Positions 53,054 through 60,351 of a stretch of 64,000 bases of DNA are shown piece after piece. How positions within the stretch are numbered: the first letter of the stretch is position 1; each line of letters begins with the position of its first letter. The translations under genes were made by a program, and so were the position numbers. The notes beneath the pieces are model-generated. The model made no database searches. It worked only from the letters and a program-made list of their open reading frames with translations, and was not told where the DNA came from. The stretch is from Chryseobacterium sp. RU37D (GTDB taxonomy: Bacteria; Bacteroidota; Bacteroidia; Flavobacteriales; Weeksellaceae), in NCBI RefSeq assembly GCF_900156075.1, contig NZ_FTMM01000010.1, positions 44,654 through 108,653 on the forward strand, given 5' to 3'.

Positions 53054-53173
53054 CCTAGCCCCGATTGAAACGACATCCTTTTTGGTTGCGGCTGGAGCAT
53101 AAACTGCAGGTTTACGAACGAAGTTCTGGAAGCCGTAACCAAAAAGATACAGTGGAAAGCGGGATTAAGCTCC
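53054..53173 (+). repeat. Structured intergenic repeat, copy 4 (best conserved ends)
   Basis: It begins CCTAGCCCCGATTGAAACGA and ends AGTGGAAAGCGGGATTAAGCTCC-like sequence. The inner stem is CTTTTTGGTTGCGGCT paired with AGCCGTAACCAAAAAG (one wobble), enclosing about 40 bases. It lies 105 bases upstream of ffh, outside the ffh promoter. This copy has the clearest conserved ends of the four. Confidence 0.78.
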
Positions 53174-53226
53174 AAATAAAAGCAAGATTAATTTATGCAT
53201 ATATATAATATTACGTGCAGAACACT

Positions 53227-53255
53227 TTGGATATACCAAAAATTCCTTATTTTTG
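53227..53255 (+). promoter_or_regulatory. Promoter of ffh
   Basis: TTG at 53227-53229 and TATTTTTG at 53248-53255 are 18 nt apart, matching the Bacteroidota consensus. The ATG of ffh is 23 bases beyond. Confidence 0.8.
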
Positions 53256-53278
53256 CAGATCTATAATTTACAATACAT

Positions 53279-54640
53279 ATGTTTAATAGTTTACAGGATA
53301 AATTAGACAAAGCGCTTCATAATATTTCCGGAAGAGGAAAAATCACGGAAATCAATGTCGCGGAAACCGTAAAGGAGATTCGTAGAGCATTGGTGGACGC
53401 CGATGTTAATTATAAAGTTGCAAAAGACCTTACTAAAAGAGTTCAGGATAAAGCATTGGGAGAAAACGTTCTTACTTCGCTTACGCCGGGACAGTTGATG
53501 ACGAAAATTGTTCACGACGAACTGGTAGATCTAATGGGAAGTTCTCAGGAGGGAATCAACCTTTCAGGAAAGCCTTCTGTAATTCTTATTGCAGGTCTTC
53601 AGGGTTCTGGTAAAACAACTTTCTCCGGAAAATTAGCGAATTATTTAAAGACAAAAAGAAATAAAAAACCTCTTTTGGTAGCGTGTGACGTGTATCGTCC
53701 GGCTGCGATTGATCAGCTTAAAGTTTTAGGCGGACAAATAGGGGTTCCTGTTTTCACGGAAGAGGGCTCCATGGATCCTTCCAGTATCTCTCAAAATGCG
53801 ATTAATTTCGCAAAAGCAAACGGTCACGATATTGTAATTGTTGATACGGCAGGTCGTTTAGCGGTTGACGAGCAGATGATGAAGGAAATTAAAACAGTTC
53901 ATTCTACGATTACACCAAACGAAACTTTGTTCGTTGTCGACTCAATGACAGGTCAGGATGCTGTAAATACGGCAAAAGCATTCAATGATACTTTGAATTT
54001 TGACGGGGTTGTTTTAACGAAATTAGATGGTGATACCCGTGGTGGAGCTGCGTTGACGATCCGTTCTGTGGTTGAAAAACCAATCAAATTCATTTCTACA
54101 GGGGAAAAAATGGAGGCTTTAGACCTTTTCTACCCTGAAAGAATGGCGGACAGAATCTTGGGAATGGGAGATGTTGTTTCCCTCGTAGAAAGAGCTCAGG
54201 AGCAATTTGATGAAGAGGAGGCAAAAAAACTTCACAAGAAAATCGCTAAAAACGAATTTGGTTTTGATGATTTCTTAAAGCAAATCAATCAGATCAAAAA
54301 AATGGGTAATATGAAAGATTTAATGGGAATGATTCCGGGAGTTGGAAAAGCGATCAAGGATGTTGAAATCAGCGATGATGCTTTTAAACACATCGAGGCG
54401 ATCATTTATTCTATGACTCCGGACGAAAGAAGAAGACCTTCAATTATTAATACTCAGAGAAAAAGCAGAATTGCAAAAGGTGCAGGTAGAAAAGTGGAAG
54501 ATGTAAACCAATTAATGAAACAATTCGACCAAATGGGTAAAATGATGAAGATGATGCAAGGTCCTCAAGGTAAGCAAATGATGCAGATGATGAGCAAAAT
54601 GCCAAATATGCCGGGAATGGGCGGAATGTTTGGAAAATAA
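53279..54640 (+). CDS. ffh: Signal recognition particle protein Ffh
   Basis: Ffh binds signal sequences and 4.5S RNA and targets ribosomes to the membrane. The 453-residue protein has the N domain helices, the GTPase domain with P-loop GLQGSGKTT (about residues 106-114), DTAGRL, TKLDGDTRGGAAL and the methionine-rich M domain at the C-terminus, with MGMIPGVGKA and many Met (MMKMMQGPQGKQMMQMM). The length fits. It is monocistronic, with a very strong promoter match upstream and a strong terminator downstream. Confidence 0.98.
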   Translation: MFNSLQDKLDKALHNISGRGKITEINVAETVKEIRRALVDADVNYKVAKDLTKRVQDKALGENVLTSLTPGQLMTKIVHDELVDLMGSSQEGINLSGKPSVILIAGLQGSGKTTFSGKLANYLKTKRNKKPLLVACDVYRPAAIDQLKVLGGQIGVPVFTEEGSMDPSSISQNAINFAKANGHDIVIVDTAGRLAVDEQMMKEIKTVHSTITPNETLFVVDSMTGQDAVNTAKAFNDTLNFDGVVLTKLDGDTRGGAALTIRSVVEKPIKFISTGEKMEALDLFYPERMADRILGMGDVVSLVERAQEQFDEEEAKKLHKKIAKNEFGFDDFLKQINQIKKMGNMKDLMGMIPGVGKAIKDVEISDDAFKHIEAIIYSMTPDERRRPSIINTQRKSRIAKGAGRKVEDVNQLMKQFDQMGKMMKMMQGPQGKQMMQMMSKMPNMPGMGGMFGK

Positions 54641-54670
54641 TTTTTAGAATATTGAACAATTCAAAACATA

Positions 54671-54700
54671 AAAATCCAGTTCAAAATTGAACTGGATTTT
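54671..54700 (+). terminator. Rho-independent terminator of ffh
   Basis: AAAATCCAGTTCAA (54671-54684) pairs perfectly with TTGAACTGGATTTT (54687-54700) around AA, followed by TTT. It lies 30 bases past the ffh stop. Confidence 0.92.
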
Positions 54701-54704
54701 TTTC

Positions 54705-54743
54705 AACACTTTGTCAAAGATTTCAAATCTTTGACAAAGTGTT
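54705..54743. repeat. Perfect 19-bp palindrome
   Basis: AACACTTTGTCAAAGATTT (54705-54723) and its exact reverse complement (54725-54743) are separated by a single C. It directly follows the ffh terminator and ends at the stop codon of the decayed outer-membrane gene. The core CTTTGTCAAAG/CTTTGACAAAG is itself self-similar. It is not needed as a terminator because another stands beside it. Confidence 0.8.
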
Positions 54744-54961
54744 TATTTATCAGATTTCTGAGCTTTAGCCTTAATGAAATAAGAGAAACCCACGTTAACT
54801 CCAAGTTTTCACGTTTGTGTTTAACATCTGTATTCATCATCGTATCTTTGTTTTGAGAACTGATCGTAAGAAACTCTAAGATTACACCTGTCACCTTTGG
54901 TCATCTGAGCGTTTGAAAGTCCGAAAAATACTACTGTACTCGCTAGTACTAGTTTTTTCAT
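54743..54961 (-). pseudogene. Decayed outer-membrane beta-barrel protein gene
   Basis: Read on the minus strand, the ATG at 54961 starts MKKLVLASTVVFFGLSNAQMTKGD, a good signal peptide almost the same as that of the intact gene at 55025-55681 (MKKILLTGAVALFGLSNAQIAKGT). After residue 24 the frame shifts: a second frame gives GVILEFLTISSQNKDTMMNT, and a third, back in the first frame, gives LGVNVGFSYFIKAKAQKSDK, then a stop. So the start and the last barrel strand remain, most of the barrel is lost, and at least two frameshifts are present. The neighbouring intact gene is the likely paralogue. Confidence 0.75.
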
Positions 54962-54977
54962 GACTATATTAATAGAA

Positions 54978-55001
54978 AAACCCTAAGCAAGCTTAGGGCT
55001 T
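54978..55001 (-). terminator. Terminator of the barrel gene at 55025
   Basis: AACCCTAAGC and GCTTAGGGCT pair around AA just past the stop of the gene at 55025-55681, with a T-run on the minus strand. Confidence 0.78.
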
Positions 55002-55024
55002 TTATTTCTATAATTCTTTGTTTA

Positions 55025-55681
55025 TTATTTTGCAAATACATACTTAACACCGAATGTAACTGAAGATAAGTTCAATCCGAAGTTGTAGTTGTTTGTAGCA
55101 TCACCATCTTTTGGTTTGTAGTTGCTGTAACCAAATTCACCGATAGTAGCTTCGATAGACCAATTTTTATTTAAGAAATAATCTAAACCTGGCTTTATAG
55201 TAACACCAATCTGAGTATATTTAGCTTCAGAAGAATTTGAAGTTGTAGTAGTTGTAGAACCTGAAGTAGCTACAGTAGAGTTTTCAACTTTAGTTTTCCC
55301 GAACTCCATTGGCACAGCTAACTGTCCAAAGATATATAATTTGTCCGACAAAGTCCAGTATTTTCTTGCAAACGGAGCAACCACGAAAGCCGGCTCTTTT
55401 ACTTCATTAGTAGACACAACTGTAGTAGATGGTAAAACTGCAGTAATGGTATTTTTATCTTTCTGAGTTTCGTATCCGATTCCTAAACCTACTGCTAAGT
55501 TGGGCGCAATGAAATATCCAACTGTTGGCAATACGTTGAAGCTTTCTGATTTATTGTTACCATTGTTAGCTTCTACCTGAGAATAGCCTACAGAACCTGA
55601 CAAATAAGTTGTTCCTTTAGCGATCTGAGCATTAGATAAACCGAAAAGTGCAACAGCACCAGTTAATAATATTTTTTTCAT
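55025..55681 (-). CDS. Outer-membrane beta-barrel protein
   Basis: The 218-residue protein has a signal peptide (MKKILLTGAVALFGLSNAQ, cleaved at about 19) and an eight-stranded barrel pattern typical of the outer-membrane protein beta-barrel family (Opa/OmpW-like): GTTYLSGSVGYSQVEANNGN, NVLPTVGYFIAPNLAVGLGIGYE, FVVAPFARKYWTLSDKLYIFGQL and so on, ending in VTFGVKYVFAK with a terminal hydrophobic-Lys motif. Ser/Thr repeats form one loop. The substrate or binding role is not known. It is flanked by two decayed relatives. Confidence 0.85.
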   Translation of the reverse strand: MKKILLTGAVALFGLSNAQIAKGTTYLSGSVGYSQVEANNGNNKSESFNVLPTVGYFIAPNLAVGLGIGYETQKDKNTITAVLPSTTVVSTNEVKEPAFVVAPFARKYWTLSDKLYIFGQLAVPMEFGKTKVENSTVATSGSTTTTTSNSSEAKYTQIGVTIKPGLDYFLNKNWSIEATIGEFGYSNYKPKDGDATNNYNFGLNLSSVTFGVKYVFAK

Positions 55682-55845
55682 TTTTAAAAAATTTTAATAC
55701 TTTCTGATGGCAAATTTACAGTGATATTATTTAATATTAAAATTTGTTAATGTGATTAATATCATTTAAAAAAATTAGCAATTTTTAACAATAAAATGTA
55801 TTAAATAAATATTTTTATTTTTTTCACAAACTTTTGAATAAAAAA

Positions 55846-55867
55846 ACTCCAATTTTGCAATTGGAGT
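55846..55867 (-). terminator. Rho-independent terminator of the barrel gene at 55893
   Basis: ACTCCAATT (55846-55854) pairs with AATTGGAGT (55859-55867), with A/T-runs on both sides, about 26 bases past the stop. Confidence 0.82.
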
Positions 55868-55892
55868 AAAAATTATTTGATTTTCTTATTTT

Positions 55893-56402
55893 TTATTTCA
55901 GGAAGAAATTCACACCCAAGTTAATAGCTCCAAAATTAAATCTATCATCACCAAACCAATAATAGTCATAATGCTTATGCTTGCTGCTGATATTCTGAAA
56001 TCCCAAGTACAATTCTGCGTTTTTCATCTGATATCCCACTCTTGGTGCAATATACAAACCGCTATTGATATAATTTCTAGTAGAAATTGCCGCTCCAAGA
56101 TCCATTTCTACAAAAAGTGGAAGTTTATCAAACTTATATTTTCCTGAAACTGCAATTGGAATAAATCCAAAATCATCTGCATTATCTTTCCCAAAAAAAT
56201 GAGAATATCCTGTAGTAGCGCCAATATCCAAACCTTTAGTAATATTCCACATATAAGCAGCTTCGACACCAATTGTAAAGCTTGCTGCGTCAGAAGCGTC
56301 CCCCAGCGGAGCACCTACGTGACCTCCTAATCTAAATCCTTCCTGTGCCTGCATCAAACCTCCTAAAAGTGCAAAAGCACCTAGTAATAATAGTTTTCTC
56401 AT
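55893..56402 (-). CDS. Outer-membrane beta-barrel protein
   Basis: From the ATG at 56402 the protein has 169 residues (the frame to 56429 adds 9). A signal peptide (MRKLLLLGAFALLGGLMQAQ) precedes an outer-membrane barrel: EGFRLGGHVGAPLGDASDAASFTIGVEAAYMW, LDIGATTGYSHFFG, FIPIAVSGKYKFDKLPLFVEMDLGAAI, YIAPRVGYQMKNAELYLGFQNIS and the final GAINLGVNFFLK, the C-terminal aromatic pattern. The family resembles a small porin or OmpA-like barrel. It is one of a cluster of four barrel genes, two of them decayed. Confidence 0.85.
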   Translation of the reverse strand: MRKLLLLGAFALLGGLMQAQEGFRLGGHVGAPLGDASDAASFTIGVEAAYMWNITKGLDIGATTGYSHFFGKDNADDFGFIPIAVSGKYKFDKLPLFVEMDLGAAISTRNYINSGLYIAPRVGYQMKNAELYLGFQNISSKHKHYDYYWFGDDRFNFGAINLGVNFFLK

Positions 56403-56494
56403 TTTAATAATTTTAATTTTACTGTTCAAAAATACTAATTATTTTCTTTTTTACTATTAAATAAATCAATTACATTATTTAAGAAAAACAAAAA

Positions 56495-56516
56495 GCAGAA
56501 CAAAATTTTGTTCCGC
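56495..56516 (-). terminator. Terminator next to the barrel remnant
   Basis: GCAGAACAAAA (56495-56505) pairs directly with TTTTGTTCCGC (56506-56516) with one wobble, with a T-rich run on the minus strand. It lies 25 bases past the stop of the remnant at 56541, so the remnant still has its own terminator. Confidence 0.7.
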
Positions 56517-56540
56517 CTAATCATTTAATGTAAATAAATT

Positions 56541-56748
56541 CTAATTACCTCCGAATTTGAAGCCTACAGCCATCTACGCAAAGCTGTTGGTTATCTCCCC
56601 AGCTTCCGTCATTAGACAGATTAGAAACATCCATAGTTATATCTTACGTTAAAGAAAAGCCTATTTTCAAACATATATTCCAGCCCACAATGAGGCAATA
56701 TAAAGTCTTAATATCATCTTTGATATCCACTTCACCTTCGCAAGAAGA
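56541..56748 (-). pseudogene. C-terminal remnant of an outer-membrane beta-barrel (porin family) gene
   Basis: On the minus strand the sequence encodes, with frame changes, GEVDIKDDIKT, then DFILPHCGLEYMFENRLFF and NVRYNYG, then, after a stop, SNDGSWGDNQQL-like sequence and finally VGFKFGGN with a stop at 56541-56543. The order (LEYMFENRLFFNVRYNYG..., ending VGFKFGG) is the C-terminal pattern of PorT-like outer-membrane beta-barrel proteins. At least two frame disruptions and no N-terminal part are seen. So this is a decayed gene, and it retains a terminator downstream. Confidence 0.6.
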
Positions 56749-56894
56749 TTTTTTATATTAATATTTTTTAATTATTTCGGGAATAAAAACAGTAATTATT
56801 TTCAAATGAACTAAAAATCAATATTTTTTTTAATTATAAAAATAAAAAATAAGGATAATTTTTACTATCTAACTAGTATTTATTTCAATTAATA

Positions 56895-57854
56895 TTAATC
56901 GCTTCTTAATCTTTTCTCTTCATCGTTATAAGCCAAAATAATTTTCTTGACCACAGGGTGCCTTACCACATCTTCTTCCGTAAGATGTACAAACCCTATT
57001 TCTTTTACATTATTTAGAATTCTCATGGCTTCTTTCAATCCGGATTGCTGTTTTGGAGGTAAATCGACCTGGCTAGGGTCACCTGTGATAATAAATTTCG
57101 CATTCATCCCCATTCTGGTTAAAAACATTTTCATTTGGGAATGCGTTGTATTTTGAGCTTCATCCAAGATTACAAAAGCATCATCCAGAGTTCTTCCTCT
57201 CATAAAAGCCAACGGAGCCACTTCAATTACTTTTTTTTCCATAAAGCCCTCCAATTTTTCATGAGGAATCATATCTCGAAGCGCATCATACAAAGGCTGT
57301 AAATACGGATCCAACTTTTCTTTAAGGTCGCCCGGTAAAAATCCTAAGCTCTCCCCCGCTTCTACTGCAGGCCTAGTCAGAATAATTCTTTTTACTTCCT
57401 TATCTCTCAAAGCTTTTGCTGCTAGCGCAACACTGGTATAGGTTTTACCGGTTCCCGCAGGTCCGATCGCAAAAACCATATCTTTTTTCTCTGTTTCCTT
57501 TACTAATTTTTTAAGATTGGTAGTTTTAGCTTTAATTATTTTACCGTTTACTCCTTTTACAATAATATCCTGATCGAAAACAAGCTGTTTTTCATTTTCA
57601 TCTTTAAGATTAAGGATATTTTCAACATCTTTAAGCTCAATAGAATTATTTTTCGAAATAAACTTTACAATATCATCCAGCTTTTGCTTCAATATATCCA
57701 AAGCCTCCTGATTTCCCATTGCAAAGATAAAGTGATCTCTTCCGGTAACTTTAAGTGTTGGAAAGCTTGATTTTATTAAATTGAAATATTGGTTATTAAC
57801 CCCATAGAAGATTTTAGCATCGATATCTTCCAAATCATATGTTAATTCAAACAT
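56895..57854 (-). CDS. PhoH-family protein (PhoH-like ATPase)
   Basis: The 319-residue protein has a small N-terminal domain and the PhoH domain (residues of about 105-310). The Walker A is AIGPAGTGKTYTSVALA (about 132-148), and the Walker B-like segment is DAFVILDEAQNTTHSQMKMFLTRMG, followed by KFIITGDPSQVDLP. PhoH proteins are predicted RNA-linked ATPases. The N-terminal part is the extension common in PhoH/PhoL (KH-like). The role in this organism is not known, though PhoH is part of the ribosome/RNA maintenance group in other bacteria. Confidence 0.93.
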   Translation of the reverse strand: MFELTYDLEDIDAKIFYGVNNQYFNLIKSSFPTLKVTGRDHFIFAMGNQEALDILKQKLDDIVKFISKNNSIELKDVENILNLKDENEKQLVFDQDIIVKGVNGKIIKAKTTNLKKLVKETEKKDMVFAIGPAGTGKTYTSVALAAKALRDKEVKRIILTRPAVEAGESLGFLPGDLKEKLDPYLQPLYDALRDMIPHEKLEGFMEKKVIEVAPLAFMRGRTLDDAFVILDEAQNTTHSQMKMFLTRMGMNAKFIITGDPSQVDLPPKQQSGLKEAMRILNNVKEIGFVHLTEEDVVRHPVVKKIILAYNDEEKRLRSD

Positions 57855-57989
57855 GCAGTACTTAATTTAGTTTTTAGATTTTAAATTTAAACCTTTTTTT
57901 CAAATTAATATCAAATTCTTTTCCACAATCTTCGGGCTTTCCTTTATTTTTAAATAAATTTGCAAAACGATCATTTCTATAACTATTTA

Positions 57990-58817
57990 ATGTCAATTAT
58001 TACCCTTACTTCGGATTTCGGAAATTTAGATTACAGAGTTTCTGCTGTGAAAGGCAAGATTCTGTCTCTAAACTCTGAGGTGAATGTTGTTGACATTACC
58101 CACGACATTCAGGCTTTCAACCTTATACAAACTACCTATATCATAAGAAATGCTTATAAATATTTCCCAAAAGGTACCATTCATATCCTTTCTGTAGATA
58201 GTTTTCATCACAAATCGAGGAAGAATGTTCTGTATAAAGCAGATGGATATTATTTTTTGGCGGCGGATAACGGACTTTTAAGTTTAATTTTTTTTGATAT
58301 TAAACCTGAGGCCATTTATGAAATTACTTTAAACAACAGGTTCGACGATATTGTGAATTTTACTTCAACAGATGTTTTTGTGCCTGTGGCCGTACATTTA
58401 GCGAATGGTGGGCTTCCCGAAGTGATCGGCAGAAAAATAAAGCACGCCAAAGAACTTCTGTTCCCGAAACCTGTCTACAACGAATCTGAAAAGATGATTA
58501 TAGGTGAAGTAACTTATATTGATAATTTCGGAAATATAATTTCAAATATTAGTAAAGACTTCTTTGAAAGTACAGGAAAAGGTTACGAAAATTTCACCAT
58601 AAAATTCAGAAATCTTAGCCTTTCGAGAATATTTTCTAGTCACACGGAAGTAGTTTCGGATTGGTCAAGAGAGACAGAATTTCATGGTCAATCGGCAGCA
58701 ATTTTCAATGACAGCCAGCTTTTAGAGTTAACAATTTATAAGGGAAGTAAGAAAAATGGTGCAAAATCTTTGTTTGGATTGAATGTAGGCGAAAATATTT
58801 ACATTGAATTTTTCTAA
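57990..58817 (+). CDS. SAM hydroxide adenosyltransferase / DUF62 (SAM hydrolase-like)
   Basis: From the ATG at 57990 the protein has 275 residues; an upstream TTG was not chosen. It begins with the family signature IITLTSDFGNLDYRVSAVKGKI and continues with VNVVDITHDIQAFNLIQ and DNGLLSLI, then ANGGLPEVIGRKI and a C-terminal DNFGNIISNI segment. The family (PF01887) splits S-adenosylmethionine with hydroxide or halide, and related enzymes are chlorinases and fluorinases. A fluorinase or chlorinase would need specific halide-site residues, which are not evident, so hydrolysis is the conservative call. It is monocistronic. Confidence 0.9.
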   Translation: MSIITLTSDFGNLDYRVSAVKGKILSLNSEVNVVDITHDIQAFNLIQTTYIIRNAYKYFPKGTIHILSVDSFHHKSRKNVLYKADGYYFLAADNGLLSLIFFDIKPEAIYEITLNNRFDDIVNFTSTDVFVPVAVHLANGGLPEVIGRKIKHAKELLFPKPVYNESEKMIIGEVTYIDNFGNIISNISKDFFESTGKGYENFTIKFRNLSLSRIFSSHTEVVSDWSRETEFHGQSAAIFNDSQLLELTIYKGSKKNGAKSLFGLNVGENIYIEFF

Positions 58818-58880
58818 AATTAAATATTTCATAAAAAAAACGATTTTTTTTATATATTTGTCAAAATCTAAAAATTAAAA

Positions 58881-60185
58881 ATGGCAGAATACAAATTATT
58901 GCTTCCTTCCATGGGAGAAGGTGTTATGGAAGCGACAATTATCTCCTGGTTATTCAACGAAGGCGATAATGTAAAAGAAGATGATTCCGTAGTAGAAATT
59001 GCAACAGATAAAGTAGATTCAGATGTACCGACACCAGTTTCGGGGAAGATTGTGAAAATCTTAAAGCAAAAAGATGAAGTTGCAAAAGTGGGTGAAGCCA
59101 TTGCTATTTTAGAAATTGAAGGAGAAGGCGGAAATACTGCTTCAGAAGAGGTAAAAACAGAAGCACCGGATGCACAAACAGTACAGACTATCGAACAACC
59201 TTTAAAGATAGCTGCTTCCACACAAGAATTTTCGGGAGATCTTTACCTATCCCCACTTGTAAAATCAATTGCACAACAGGAAAATATTTCTGAAACTGAA
59301 CTTAAATCTATTAAAGGAAGTGGTTTAGAGGAAAGAATTACCAAAGAAGATATTTTAGCTTACGTTAAAAACAGAGGAAATCAGACGACACCACAGACGG
59401 CTCCGGTACAGCAGACAGCTTCTGTTCCTCAATCGGCTGTAACTTCAGCCCCGGCTTCTACGATTACAGCTGCAGCTGGTGATGAGATCATTCCTATGGA
59501 CAGAATGAGGAAAATTATCGCTGAAAATATGGTAAAAGCTAAGCAAATTGCTCCGCACGTTACTTCTTTCATTGAAACAGATGTGACCAACGTAGTAAAA
59601 TGGAGAGCTAAAAATAAAGACATGTTCGAAAAACGTGAAGGTGAAAAATTAACTTTCATGCCGATTTTCGTAAAAGCTGTAGTTAAAGCGATCCAGGATT
59701 TTCCAATGATCAATGTCTCTGTAAACGGTGATAATATCATTAAAAAGAAAAACATCAACATCGGTATGGCAACAGCTTTACCGGATGGAAACCTTATTGT
59801 TCCTGTTATTAAAAACGCTGATCAGTTATCCCTTTCAGGATTGGCAAAAACGATCAATGATCTAGCTTACAAAGCAAGAAACAAGAAATTAAGACCTGAA
59901 GATACGCAAGGTGCAACCTACACGATTTCTAACGTAGGAAGCTTCGGAAACCTCATGGGAACACCGATTATTCCTCAACCTCAGGTTGCTATTATGGCAA
60001 TCGGAGCGATCGTAAAAAAACCGGCAGTTCTTGAAACTAAAGATGGCGATGTCATTGCGATTCGTCAATTAATGTTCATGTCTCATTCTTACGATCACAG
60101 AGTGGTTGATGGTTCTCTTGGCGGAATGATGTTGAAACACGTTCACGATTATCTTGAAAACTGGGATCTGAACACTGAAATATAA
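58881..60185 (+). CDS. 2-oxo acid dehydrogenase E2 (dihydrolipoyl acyltransferase)
   Basis: The 434-residue protein has one N-terminal lipoyl domain (residues 1-80) with the lipoyl-lysine Lys44 in EIATDKVDSDVPTP, then an E3-binding domain (about 122-163, YLSPLVKSIAQQENISETEL...ERITKEDILAYVKNR), a Thr/Gln/Ala-rich linker and the catalytic acyltransferase domain (about 205-434) ending with SHSYDHRVVDGSLGG, in which His406 and Asp410 are the catalytic pair. Single lipoyl and E3BD suit a branched-chain or pyruvate-type E2; the E1 and E3 genes are not here. The branched-chain type is my best guess. Confidence 0.9.
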   Translation: MAEYKLLLPSMGEGVMEATIISWLFNEGDNVKEDDSVVEIATDKVDSDVPTPVSGKIVKILKQKDEVAKVGEAIAILEIEGEGGNTASEEVKTEAPDAQTVQTIEQPLKIAASTQEFSGDLYLSPLVKSIAQQENISETELKSIKGSGLEERITKEDILAYVKNRGNQTTPQTAPVQQTASVPQSAVTSAPASTITAAAGDEIIPMDRMRKIIAENMVKAKQIAPHVTSFIETDVTNVVKWRAKNKDMFEKREGEKLTFMPIFVKAVVKAIQDFPMINVSVNGDNIIKKKNINIGMATALPDGNLIVPVIKNADQLSLSGLAKTINDLAYKARNKKLRPEDTQGATYTISNVGSFGNLMGTPIIPQPQVAIMAIGAIVKKPAVLETKDGDVIAIRQLMFMSHSYDHRVVDGSLGGMMLKHVHDYLENWDLNTEI

Positions 60186-60206
60186 TTATAAATGTTAGTG
60201 ATAAAC

Positions 60207-60242
60207 TATGACATTGTCATGCTGAGCTAGTAGAAACATTGT
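60207..60242. repeat. TGTCATGCTGAGCTAG fragment of a dispersed repeat
   Basis: ACATTGTCATGCTGAGCTAG at 60211-60230, then TAGAAACATTG, matches one arm of the AGCTTGTCGAAGCAT/GCTGAGCTTG element of 40861-40964. It lies directly between the E2 stop and the E2 terminator. Confidence 0.55.
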
Positions 60243-60249
60243 ACAATAT

Positions 60250-60273
60250 AAACCTTCGGATTTTTCGGAGGTT
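60250..60273 (+). terminator. Rho-independent terminator of the E2 gene
   Basis: AACCTTCGG and CGGAGGTT (one mismatch) form a stem around ATTTTT, followed by TTTTTT. It lies 65 bases past the E2 stop. Confidence 0.75.
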
Positions 60274-60351
60274 TTTTATTCTGATAAACATATTATTTAC
60301 AAAAATGTATACAAAACTTTTATTTAAATATAGAATAAACTAAATTTGAAA

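Noticed and set aside
54703..54894. 63-residue frame beginning MTGVILEFLTISSQ
   Set aside because: It is one of the shifted frames of the decayed barrel gene at 54743-54961, not an independent gene.
57990..58817. Possible fluorinase or chlorinase
   Set aside because: The family fold is shared, but no halide-pocket residues specific to those enzymes stand out; hydrolysis of SAM is the conservative call.
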